Under the pieces are notes generated by a model. That model saw nothing but the letters and a program-made list of their open reading frames with translations. It made no database searches and had not been told where the DNA came from. The position numbers and the translations under genes are program-made. DNA of 5,733 bases from Phycisphaerales bacterium (lineage in GTDB: Bacteria > Planctomycetota > Phycisphaerae > Tepidisphaerales > Tepidisphaeraceae), in the NCBI GenBank assembly GCA_003153655.1, contig PMAK01000258.1:31336-37068 (forward strand), given 5' to 3'. Positions 1 through 5,727 of this stretch are shown here, piece by piece; position 1 is the stretch's first letter, and each line of letters starts with the position of its first letter.

Positions 1-1159
1 CAATCGTCACCTCCGCGCTCAAATAAGGCGTCGCCGGAATATTCCGCGTCGTCGTGTCGAAAATTCTGGGCAGGCTCAAAAGAGGACAGTACGTGTCGAT
101 CCGCGGTAGTTGCTGTTCCTTAGGCAATATCTCATCCGCGCCGTCGATGCTCTTTATCAGCCGAACTAACTCGCTTTGAACGTGCACGATGACCCTGCCG
201 CCGCGTTTTTTGACCATCGGAATATATCGCGCAAACTGAATCGCATCGCCGAATCCCCCCTCGCCAACCAGAAGAATCGTTTTGCCCGACAAATCACCTC
301 CATCCCAAAGAGGCGCCGCAATCTTTCGGCGGCTCCACAGGGCAAATGCGCGATGTTCATATTCCTCCCAACCGCGCCCGTAGTCTCCCTTTGTCAGCAG
401 CGCCAGGGCCAAATTGTAATGTGCAGGTTCGTGGCGGGGATTCAATTCAATCGCGCGATTGAGAAGCGGAATCGCCTCTTCATCGTGACCGGTATCATGC
501 AACGCCGCTCCGAGATTCACGTGCGCGTCAACACATTCGTCATCGCAGCGGATCGCAGTGCGATATTCCTCGATCGCTTCAGCCATTCGGCCCGTCTCAC
601 GCAGCGCAACTCCAAGATTACTGTGCGCCTCGCTGTGATCGGGCTGAAGCCGCACAGCCGTGCGATAAGCGGCTATCGCCTCCTCCAGCTTCTTTTGCTT
701 CTGAAACGCGACGCCAAGATTGTTGTGAGCGTTGGCGTAGTCGGGACGCAGAGATACCGTTCGCCGATACGCCGCGACAGCTTCGGAAAATGCTCCCTTT
801 TTCAGCAGCACATTGCCAAGATTGTTATGCGCTTCGGCAAAATCGGGACGCTGCCGAACCGCCTCCGCGTGTGCGGCGACCGCCTCATCGGTCTTCCCAA
901 GATTCGCCAGAATCAATCCCTTGTTGTTGTGAAAATCAGCACATTCGGGATCGATGGCGACCGCGCGATCGATAAAGCGAAGAGCCGCCAGCCCGTCCCC
1001 TTTCTGCGCGGTAAGCGCCCCCAGCAAATGGAGCGCGTCGGCATCGCCAGGGTCCTTCTCGATCAAGGAACGGTAAATCGACTCCGCCTCGGCGAGCTTG
1101 CCGGCGGTGTGATGGCGGATGGCCTCTTCAAGCTGCTCATCCTGGAACGGCTGTTCCAT
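1..1159 (-). CDS. TPR protein with C-terminal glycosyltransferase-like domain (partial, 3' end outside window)
   Basis: Reading from ATG at 1159 leftward gives 386 codons without a stop, so the gene continues past the left edge. Residues about 7-270 are tetratricopeptide repeats in an exact 34-residue register, with units starting near 7, 41, 75, 109, 143, 177, 211 and 245. Units 109-244 share the pattern AH-x-NLG...EA(I/V)..Y/L...(I/V).L.P, typical of TPR scaffolds. After a WEEYEHR segment (264-270), residues 293-325 (GKTILLVGEGGFGDAIQFARYIP, then KKRGGRVIV) match the start of the GT-B/heptosyltransferase-like domain that often follows TPRs in such proteins. A protein-glycosylation or envelope-sugar role is therefore inferred; the substrate is unknown and the catalytic half is not visible. 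The start is supported by AAGGAG at 1172-1167, 7 bases upstream. It overlaps the upstream membrane-protein gene by 23 bases, which suggests co-transcription and coupled translation. Confidence 0.9.
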   Translation of the reverse strand, partial: MEQPFQDEQLEEAIRHHTAGKLAEAESIYRSLIEKDPGDADALHLLGALTAQKGDGLAALRFIDRAVAIDPECADFHNNKGLILANLGKTDEAVAAHAEAVRQRPDFAEAHNNLGNVLLKKGAFSEAVAAYRRTVSLRPDYANAHNNLGVAFQKQKKLEEAIAAYRTAVRLQPDHSEAHSNLGVALRETGRMAEAIEEYRTAIRCDDECVDAHVNLGAALHDTGHDEEAIPLLNRAIELNPRHEPAHYNLALALLTKGDYGRGWEEYEHRAFALWSRRKIAAPLWDGGDLSGKTILLVGEGGFGDAIQFARYIPMVKKRGGRVIVHVQSELVRLIKSIDGADEILPKEQQLPRIDTYCPLLSLPRIFDTTTRNIPATPYLSAEVTI

Positions 1160-1613
1160 CGGATTTCTCCTTCTCGCGCATCGCCCATGGAAGTGTCAAT
1201 CCCGCCGCGAGTAGAACCAATGTCTCGGCACAATAGACAATCATGGATTCACCATGAAGTTTTTTGAATTCCGGCGAAGACGATTCGCCGCGCGCCCGCA
1301 ATTGCTCCATTCGTGAAGTGAGAAACATCGGCCCAATCGCTGTTGGAATCGACGCGACAGCCAGCATCCAGAACAATACTGTCACGCGCATTGACTTGGC
1401 CAGCACGCGCCACACCACAGCCCCAAGAAGCGCCGCCATGGCGAGTAAAAGCTGATACCGCTCAAACGCCAGAAACATGCGCGGCGCCGCCTCCAAAGCG
1501 ATGGGGCGGTCCTCGGCGAATAGCCGGGTAACAAACAGAAACAGGCTACCCAACCCACCAAACCAGAGCGCCCATGCGATGCAGACCAGGCCAGCGGCGA
1601 TCCTTCGAAGCAT
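1137..1613 (-). CDS. Small four-helix membrane protein, DUF4149/TMEM205-like
   Basis: This 158-residue protein has four hydrophobic segments at about 8-30, 52-72, 77-99 and 124-144, and a charged tail ending REKEKSDGTAVPG. The WFGGLGSLFLF motif in helix 1, the conserved FERYQ before helix 2 and the FKKLHGESM sequence leading into helix 4 resemble the DUF4149/TMEM205-like family of integral membrane proteins. No biochemical function is established for the bacterial members that I can state. I chose ATG 1613 because it opens directly on the first membrane helix; the frame stays open upstream to 2003, but that stretch is antisense to the Kdo hydroxylase gene and has no membrane-protein character. 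A TATAAT-like box ends 6 bases before this ATG and no Shine-Dalgarno sequence is seen, so the mRNA may be leaderless. The gene overlaps the downstream TPR gene by 23 bases and is probably first in a two-gene operon. Confidence 0.82.
   Translation of the reverse strand: MLRRIAAGLVCIAWALWFGGLGSLFLFVTRLFAEDRPIALEAAPRMFLAFERYQLLLAMAALLGAVVWRVLAKSMRVTVLFWMLAVASIPTAIGPMFLTSRMEQLRARGESSSPEFKKLHGESMIVYCAETLVLLAAGLTLPWAMREKEKSDGTAVPG
1167..1172 (-). promoter_or_regulatory. Ribosome binding site of the TPR gene
   Basis: AAGGAG on the minus strand lies 7 bases before ATG 1159, inside the last codons of the upstream membrane-protein gene (the Glu-Lys-Glu region). It fixes the TPR start and fits translational coupling across the overlap. 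Confidence 0.65.
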
Positions 1614-1619
1614 TTTCGC

Positions 1620-1625
1620 ATTATA
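1620..1625 (-). promoter_or_regulatory. Candidate -10 box for the minus-strand membrane protein/TPR unit
   Basis: The minus strand reads TATATAATGCGAAAATG into the start codon at 1613. The perfect TATAAT (1625-1620) leaves 6 bases before the A of ATG, the usual distance to a transcription start, so transcription could begin at the start codon itself. No convincing -35 hexamer is found 16-18 bases upstream (CTACGC at 17). The absence of a Shine-Dalgarno sequence agrees with a leaderless message. This is a sequence-pattern call only. Confidence 0.45.
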
Positions 1626-1720
1626 TACAGCAGAGCCGAAGTGCGTAGCCCCAGGTAAAACCGCGTCGGCAAAGGGTTCGACTCTGGTGCGCTCCCCTTT
1701 TTCCCCGCCCGCTAGGCCGC

Positions 1721-1726
1721 TACAAT
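1721..1726 (+). promoter_or_regulatory. Weak candidate -10 box for the Kdo hydroxylase gene
   Basis: TACAAT matches the -10 consensus at five of six positions. The segment 17 bases upstream (TTTTTC) shares only the first two T's with the -35 consensus. If used, the leader would be about 70 bases and would contain the dyad at 1741-1756. The evidence is weak. Confidence 0.25.
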
Positions 1727-1740
1727 GCTTTGCGCCGCAA

Positions 1741-1756
1741 GGGGAATGGATTCCCC
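1741..1756. promoter_or_regulatory. Perfect dyad in the Kdo hydroxylase leader
   Basis: GGGGAATGGATTCCCC has 7-base arms (GGGGAAT/ATTCCCC) around a 2-base centre. It lies 32 bases before the AGGAGG box and 63 bases before the start codon of the hydroxylase gene. It could be an operator for a dimeric regulator, or in RNA a 6-bp hairpin with a TGGA loop. No T-run follows, so it is not an intrinsic terminator. The role is unknown. Confidence 0.4.
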
Positions 1757-1787
1757 GGATGACGCAGCGGCGAAGGGATGCTTTTTT

Positions 1788-1793
1788 AGGAGG
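1788..1793 (+). promoter_or_regulatory. Ribosome binding site of the Kdo hydroxylase gene
   Basis: A perfect AGGAGG lies 10 bases before ATG 1804. It decides the start: the same frame is open upstream to 1477, but that extension is antisense to the membrane-protein gene and has no family resemblance. Confidence 0.75.
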
Positions 1794-1803
1794 AGCGTGT
1801 TCC

Positions 1804-2742
1804 ATGGCCAAAGTAGATGTGACGGAATATCGCGCGAAGCAGCAGTGGGGCGATGCCGCGCGGGCGGACGAGCTTTCCCGAAAATATTGCCAATACCTCG
1901 AAGACGGCGAAATCCTCGCTTTCGAGGCCACCCCATTTGAATTCTCCAAGGATGACCGCGAATTCCTGCTCTCCCAAAAGCAGAGCGGACTCAAGGTCCA
2001 CAAGAACGTTTCCTATCGCCCAAGTCAGGATCTTCTCCGCGGCGACGCCTGCGAAACGCCCGAGGACAACCAGCGCCTGCATGACATCATGCGGCGATAT
2101 TCCAAAGAAGTCACTCGTTTTCTCAGCGTCTTCCTCGCCCCCTACGCCAAGCACTGGGCCCTCGATTTTGCGAGCTATCGTCCGTTGGAAGAAAAGGGCC
2201 GCGATTTGCCCGCCCACAAGCGCAACGATCTGATGCACGTGGACGCATTCCCCAGCCGCCCGACGCATGGCGGCCGAATTCTACGGGTCTTCACCAACAT
2301 CAATCCAACGCGGCCGCGCATCTGGGAGACGACAGACAAGTTTCCCCTGCTGGTCAAAACATTCGCCGACGACGCGGGACTGCCGCGATTTGCTCGTGAA
2401 TCAGGCTCGGCTGGCGAAAAAATCAAAAAAGCGTTCGCCCCGGTCATGCGCGCAGTCGGCGTGAAAGGCCTGGACCGCAGTGCATACGATCGCTTCATGC
2501 TGCATTTTCATGACTATCTGAAGGACAGCAACGACTACCAGACCAAGTGGGCCAAGACCCGCCTGGAATTCCCCGCTGGCAGCACCTGGATGGTCTATAC
2601 CGATCAGGTTCCGCACGCCGCCATTTCCGGACAATTCATGACTGAGCAGACGTTCATCATTCCGGTGAAGGCAATGGTCACGCCAGAGAGATGTCCGCTG
2701 CGCGTGCTGGAGAAGCACTGTGGAAAAGCGCTGGTGGGTTAA
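1804..2742 (+). CDS. kdoO: Kdo hydroxylase (Fe(II)/2-oxoglutarate-dependent dioxygenase)
   Basis: This 312-residue protein resembles the 3-deoxy-D-manno-oct-2-ulosonic acid (Kdo) hydroxylase family. Known members are Fe(II)/2-oxoglutarate dioxygenases that hydroxylate the 3-position of a Kdo unit on lipid A-linked inner core, turning Kdo into Ko. Family-like stretches include FLLSQKQSGLKVHKNVSYRP (55-74), NDLMHVDAFPSRPTHGGRIL (141-160), RVFTNINP (161-168) and VYTDQVPHAAISGQFMTEQT (264-283). H145-x-D147 and H271 form the expected HxD...H iron triad; the 2-oxoglutarate-binding residue cannot be assigned by eye. There is no signal peptide or membrane segment, so it probably acts in the cytoplasm on Kdo-lipid A intermediates. 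The length fits an intact enzyme. No other lipid A or core gene is adjacent, so it appears to be a single-gene unit. The family call is fairly secure; the exact substrate in this organism is inferred. Confidence 0.85.
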   Translation: MAKVDVTEYRAKQQWGDAARADELSRKYCQYLEDGEILAFEATPFEFSKDDREFLLSQKQSGLKVHKNVSYRPSQDLLRGDACETPEDNQRLHDIMRRYSKEVTRFLSVFLAPYAKHWALDFASYRPLEEKGRDLPAHKRNDLMHVDAFPSRPTHGGRILRVFTNINPTRPRIWETTDKFPLLVKTFADDAGLPRFARESGSAGEKIKKAFAPVMRAVGVKGLDRSAYDRFMLHFHDYLKDSNDYQTKWAKTRLEFPAGSTWMVYTDQVPHAAISGQFMTEQTFIIPVKAMVTPERCPLRVLEKHCGKALVG

Positions 2743-2841
2743 GTCCAAAACCAGAAATCCGAATGCCGAATGTCCCGGCGCGTCGGGGACGAATCAAGTC
2801 CGAAACCAGAATGACTGAAATAGATTTCTGGTTTCGGGCTT
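2741..2841. repeat. Self-complementary repeat element filling the convergent gap
   Basis: Three copies of one 16-19 base motif lie here. Copy 1 is AAGTCCAAAACCAGAAATC (2741-2759). Copy 2 is AAGTCCGAAACCAGAA (2796-2811). Copy 3 is inverted and reads AAGCCCGAAACCAGAAATC on the minus strand (2841-2823). Between copies 1 and 2 are a tandem CCGAATG pair (2759-2772) and a small GC-rich dyad, GTCCC...GGGAC (2772-2790). Copy 1 begins inside the hydroxylase stop codon and copy 3 ends 2 bases before the xylulokinase stop. This looks like a dispersed intergenic repeat of the REP/MITE-like kind; its mobility and copy number cannot be judged from one instance. Confidence 0.65.
2796..2841. terminator. Long hairpin, likely transcription terminator between convergent genes
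   Basis: AAGTCCGAAACCAGAA (2796-2811) pairs with TTCTGGTTTCGGGCTT (2826-2841) over 16 positions with one T-G wobble, around a 14-base loop. It sits between the two convergent stop codons, where a shared terminator is expected. On the plus strand it is followed by TCTCATT, only weakly T-rich; on the minus strand no T-run follows. A competing 19-position pairing joins 2741-2759 with 2823-2841 (one mismatch, one wobble). Confidence 0.5.
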
Positions 2842-2843
2842 TC

Positions 2844-4367
2844 TCATTCCGCCATCTCTACAAACCGCTCTTTTAGATCACCATACAACTTGTGATACAC
2901 CGCATACTGCCGGTTATACCGCTCGACCATCTTCTTATTCGGATTGATCTTCTTCGTGCACTTAATGCATCCAACCGCTGCCTGCTCGACAGTGCTCCAG
3001 ACGCCTGTGCCGACGCCGGCGAGGATCGCCACGCCATAAGCTGGCCCCTCATCGGCATTGATGGTGATGATGGGCTTGTGATAGACGTCCGCTTGCAGTG
3101 ATCGCCAAAACTCGCTGCGTGCGCCGCCGCCGCTGGCGCGCACCTGGGTAATGGGAATGTTCATCGCTTGCATGATCTCCATCGCATCGCGCATGCCGAA
3201 CGTGACGCCTTCGAGCAGGGATCGGATGAGCATCGGCCGCGTGGTGCGCGACGTCAGGCCGATCCACCCGCCGCGGGCACACGGATCAGGATAGGGACAC
3301 CGCTCGCCGGTCAGATACGGCAGGAATTGCAATCCCTCGCTTCCCGCCGGCGCCAGCTGCGCTTCCCGAATCAGCAGCGCGTATGGATCAAGCTTTTTCT
3401 TTTTCGCCTCGGCAATTTCCGACATCCCCAGATTATTCCGGAACCACTGGAACGAACCACCGGCCGAAAGCATGCACCCAAAAACACACCATTTTCCCGG
3501 CACGGCATGGCACATCGTATGAACGCGCCCCAGCGGATCGCGCGTCGGCTGATCGCTGTGCGCGAAGACAACACCACTGGTTCCGAGCGTCGCGCTCACA
3601 ATTCCCGTGGCAACAATCCCATTGCCCACCGCGCCGGCCGCCTGATCTCCGGCCCCGCCAACAACGGGCGTTCCCGCCGACAGTCCAAGCTCTTCCGCTG
3701 CGCCGGCGCTCAGCGTCCCGGTTATTTCCGGCGATTCGTGCATGCTGGGCAACAACGCCCGATCAATCTCCAACAATTCCAGCAGGCGATCCGACCAACG
3801 CCGATTCACAACGTCCAAGAGCAACGTTCCACTGGCGTCACTTACCTCCGTCGCATATTCGCCCGTGAGGCGATACCGGATGTAATCCTTTGGCAAGAGA
3901 ATATGTTTCGTCTTCTCATAAACCTTCGGCTCATTCTGCCGAACCCACAAAATCTTCGGTGCGGTGAAGCCGGTAAGCGCGGGGTTGGCGACCAATTCAA
4001 TCAGCGCCGCCCGTCCGCCCGCTCGGGATTCGATCTGCGCGCATTGCTCCGCCGTCCGCTGGTCATTCCAAAGAAGCGCCGGACGAAGCGGCTTGGGTCC
4101 ATCCCCCAGAAACACGCTCCCATGCATCTGACCCGAAAGTCCAATACCTTTGATATCCCCGGCCTTAACTCCCGCCCGTTTTCTCACCGCCTTCGTGGCA
4201 ATGACAGTGGCCTTCCACCAATCCTGCGGGTTCTGTTCCGACCACCCCGGCTTGGGCGATGAAATCGGATGTTCCGCCATCGCCGTCGCCAGGACCTTCC
4301 CCTTTTCGTCGCAGATAAGCGTCTTAGTGCCGCTCGTGCCGATGTCTATGCCTAAAAGATAGCCCAT
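2844..4367 (-). CDS. xylB: Xylulokinase (FGGY carbohydrate kinase)
   Basis: This 507-residue protein has full FGGY-kinase length and phosphorylates D-xylulose to xylulose 5-phosphate with ATP, feeding the pentose phosphate pathway in the cytoplasm. The N-terminal phosphate loop GIDIGTSGTK (6-15) carries D7. SGQMHG (78-83) is the sugar-site motif characteristic of xylulokinases, followed by WNDQRT (100-105). GGAGDQAAGAVGNG (237-250) contains D241, the expected catalytic base. LGTSGVV (261-267) and ASGGGARSEFW (411-421) form the C-terminal ATP-binding lobe. The start has AAGGAA 8 bases upstream. No xylose isomerase, transporter or sugar regulator lies beside it; the gene is convergent with the Kdo hydroxylase and divergent from the membrane-protein gene at 4597. 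A C-x-x-C pair (467-470) in the C-terminal tail is a small oddity of unknown meaning. Another pentulose substrate is possible, but the MHG motif favours xylulose. Confidence 0.92.
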   Translation of the reverse strand: MGYLLGIDIGTSGTKTLICDEKGKVLATAMAEHPISSPKPGWSEQNPQDWWKATVIATKAVRKRAGVKAGDIKGIGLSGQMHGSVFLGDGPKPLRPALLWNDQRTAEQCAQIESRAGGRAALIELVANPALTGFTAPKILWVRQNEPKVYEKTKHILLPKDYIRYRLTGEYATEVSDASGTLLLDVVNRRWSDRLLELLEIDRALLPSMHESPEITGTLSAGAAEELGLSAGTPVVGGAGDQAAGAVGNGIVATGIVSATLGTSGVVFAHSDQPTRDPLGRVHTMCHAVPGKWCVFGCMLSAGGSFQWFRNNLGMSEIAEAKKKKLDPYALLIREAQLAPAGSEGLQFLPYLTGERCPYPDPCARGGWIGLTSRTTRPMLIRSLLEGVTFGMRDAMEIMQAMNIPITQVRASGGGARSEFWRSLQADVYHKPIITINADEGPAYGVAILAGVGTGVWSTVEQAAVGCIKCTKKINPNKKMVERYNRQYAVYHKLYGDLKERFVEMAE

Positions 4368-4434
4368 GCTCGGATTTCCTTCGTCCTATTTGGCCCTCGA
4401 CCGGCCATTTACCATATGTGCCAACAGTGCAATA

Positions 4435-4475
4435 CAGGTGACAAATGCTCTTTGATAAGAGACACTTACCACCTG
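4435..4475. promoter_or_regulatory. Nested dyad, candidate operator or cruciform
   Basis: Outer arms CAGGTG (4435-4440) and CACCTG (4470-4475) enclose inner arms CTCTT (4448-4452) and AAGAG (4457-4461) around TGAT. Both pairs share almost the same centre, about 4455. The position, 68 bases upstream of the xylulokinase start at its nearer edge, suits a regulator binding site. No regulator gene lies in the window, so the role is inferred. Confidence 0.35.
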
Positions 4476-4515
4476 ACCATAACAGTTTCCAAGCGGGCGG
4501 AAAAGAATGACAACT

Positions 4516-4563
4516 CCGCGGCAAAAGGGCAAATTATCCATTGCACGAGATGCCTTTCCGCGG
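4516..4563. promoter_or_regulatory. Imperfect inverted repeat upstream of the LysM-like gene
   Basis: The left arm at 4516-4531 (CCGCGGCAAAAGGGCA) pairs with the right arm at 4551-4563 (TGCCTTTCCGCGG) over 13 base pairs with two bulges, around a 19-base loop. It ends 33 bases before the start codon at 4597. It could be a 5' leader hairpin or a protein site. No T-run follows, so a terminator is unlikely. Confidence 0.35.
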
Positions 4564-4582
4564 CGTCTTCATTGGGGATGAT

Positions 4583-4586
4583 GGAG
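4583..4586 (+). promoter_or_regulatory. Ribosome binding site of the LysM-like gene
   Basis: GGAG lies 10 bases before ATG 4597. The next in-frame ATG at 4615 (Met7, MKWWQW) has no purine-rich box at the right distance, so 4597 is preferred. Confidence 0.5.
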
Positions 4587-4596
4587 TAACGGGGTT

Positions 4597-5727
4597 ATGG
4601 GCGTCGTCGAACACATGAAATGGTGGCAGTGGGTGCTCCTGAGCCTCGGCTTGGGAGCATTACTCGGCTTTCTGAATTCCGGCGGAGCCAATCCGCCGGT
4701 TGAGCATATCTCAATTTCACCCATGGTTTTTGAAACCGGCTTGATGCAACTGCCATACGTGGATCCCACCAATCCCTCCCATCGCGAGCCGTACGTCACC
4801 AATTTTGTGATCCACCCGGTGCAGGAAGTCAAAATAGCCGGCAAGTCCAAGCAGATTCAGCTTGTCATCTTCAGCGCGCTCAATCCGCACGGCCCGGGCC
4901 ATCCATCAGGATCGTACGAGCGCGTCTCCATGTTCGTCCCCTTTCCATACGAGCCGCAAAACCGGCACGGACCGTCCGATGATCATCCGGCTTGGCCCGC
5001 CGCCAGCATGTATTACGGCCACGCCGGCGATACGCTCCAATCCTTGGCTACGCGCTTTTATCACAAGGCAACTCCGCAAGGCGTCGGTGCGATAGTGTTG
5101 GCCAACGAGAGTCTGCGAGGAGCAAAAACCGCCGCTGATCTGAAGATCGTCGAGGATCGCGCCTATTGGATTCCCTGGAATCCCGCCGACAATCACAACT
5201 TCAACGATTTCCTCGTCGCGGCCAATACGCTGATCCGCAGCCAGCAAGGCGCAAATGCGATTCCCGTCACCTTCCATTACGTCTGGTGGGAATCGGCTAA
5301 CCCTGTTCATGTGTATGCGATGTGGATGACAGGTTCGTTCCTGCTCATCGGAGTCATTTGGCCGACGCTATTGCAAGTAATGGTCAAGGGCGGCCTTGGT
5401 CGCACCAAGCCCGATGAATTCGATCTGAGCCGCTATAAGCCAAGCTCCACTCCTGCCGCCGCCCCCAAGCCGGCGATGGCCGTGACAAAAGACGACATGC
5501 AACAACTTCAGGAGATGCAGGATTCGCTGGAGGCTTCTCTCCGCGCGTCCGGCTCAACACCCGGTCCATCCGCGGCGCCGCAGGCCCAGCCGGCCGCGCC
5601 TGCAATAAAAGTCCTCGCCGGTTCAGCGGCCGAATCAGCGGCGGTTCCGCAAACGCCGCAAGAAGCCAAAGAATACAAGGGCGAATTTTATCCAGTTGTC
5701 CGCCCGATTGAGAAGAAGACCGATTGA
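4597..5727 (+). CDS. Two-helix membrane protein with LysM-like motif; family not recognised
   Basis: The 376-residue protein has a membrane segment at about 9-26, a large middle domain (27-236), a second membrane segment at about 237-261, and a long tail. The positive residues after helix 2 (KGGLGRTK) suggest that the tail is cytoplasmic and the middle domain lies outside the membrane. Residues 139-193 read like a LysM motif: YYGHAGDTLQSLATRFY, then AIVLAN, then an AYWIPW ending. This matches the usual Y..GDTL..IA..FY...I..AN......IP layout and suggests peptidoglycan or glycan binding. The tail has a short possible coiled coil (297-316), an Ala/Pro-rich linker (283-292 and 318-352) and ends with GEFYPVVRPIEKK. 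No enzyme motif is seen. An envelope-anchoring role is inferred. It might alternatively be a subunit of a larger membrane complex encoded downstream; only 6 bases follow its stop codon here. Confidence 0.82.
   Translation: MGVVEHMKWWQWVLLSLGLGALLGFLNSGGANPPVEHISISPMVFETGLMQLPYVDPTNPSHREPYVTNFVIHPVQEVKIAGKSKQIQLVIFSALNPHGPGHPSGSYERVSMFVPFPYEPQNRHGPSDDHPAWPAASMYYGHAGDTLQSLATRFYHKATPQGVGAIVLANESLRGAKTAADLKIVEDRAYWIPWNPADNHNFNDFLVAANTLIRSQQGANAIPVTFHYVWWESANPVHVYAMWMTGSFLLIGVIWPTLLQVMVKGGLGRTKPDEFDLSRYKPSSTPAAAPKPAMAVTKDDMQQLQEMQDSLEASLRASGSTPGPSAAPQAQPAAPAIKVLAGSAAESAAVPQTPQEAKEYKGEFYPVVRPIEKKTD

Larger units (their letters stand above)
1614..1803. other. Divergent intergenic region between the membrane protein and Kdo hydroxylase genes
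   Basis: This 190-base gap separates two divergent starts and should hold both promoters. Seen here are the minus-strand TATAAT next to 1613, a plus-strand TACAAT at 1721-1726 with only a poor -35 (TTTTTC, 1698-1703), a dyad at 1741-1756 and AGGAGG at 1788-1793. A pyrimidine-rich stretch lies at 1691-1710. I see no small gene or RNA gene in it. Confidence 0.6.
4368..4596. other. Divergent intergenic region upstream of xylulokinase and the LysM-like membrane protein
   Basis: This 229-base gap must contain promoters for both flanking genes. I find no strong -35/-10 pair on either strand. TTGATA at 4452-4457 (plus) and TTGTCA at 4445-4440 (minus) are possible -35 elements without good -10 partners. 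It holds a nested dyad at 4435-4475 and an imperfect inverted repeat at 4516-4563, listed separately. No small coding frame with a ribosome binding site stands out. Confidence 0.55.

Noticed and set aside
176..1267. Long plus-strand open frame of 363 codons
   Set aside because: It is the antisense of the TPR gene. Its product is rich in Arg and Ile with no domain character, while the minus strand gives eight regular TPR units with a ribosome binding site. The long frame is a by-product of the repeat codon pattern.
1660..1697. tRNA-like T-arm (GGTTCGACTC) in the divergent gap
   Set aside because: The T-stem does not pair properly, no matching acceptor 5' arm or anticodon arm is found upstream, and no CCA end is present. 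It is probably chance.
1477..1803. Upstream extension of the Kdo hydroxylase frame
   Set aside because: It overlaps the membrane-protein gene on the other strand, lacks family similarity and is bypassed by the perfect AGGAGG before 1804.
1614..2003. N-terminal extension of the minus-strand membrane protein frame
   Set aside because: It runs antisense into the hydroxylase gene and shows no hydrophobic or family-like sequence; the first membrane helix begins right after ATG 1613.
2741..2841. CRISPR-like array
   Set aside because: Only two direct copies plus one inverted copy are present, with unequal spacing and internal dyads, and no cas gene is in the window.
3168..4262. Plus-strand open frame of 364 codons opposite xylulokinase
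   Set aside because: It is an Arg-rich shadow of an unmistakable xylulokinase with all FGGY motifs on the minus strand.
4389..4407. GGCC...GGCC dyad near the xylulokinase start
   Set aside because: The arms are only 4 bases and GC-rich, which is expected by chance at this base composition.
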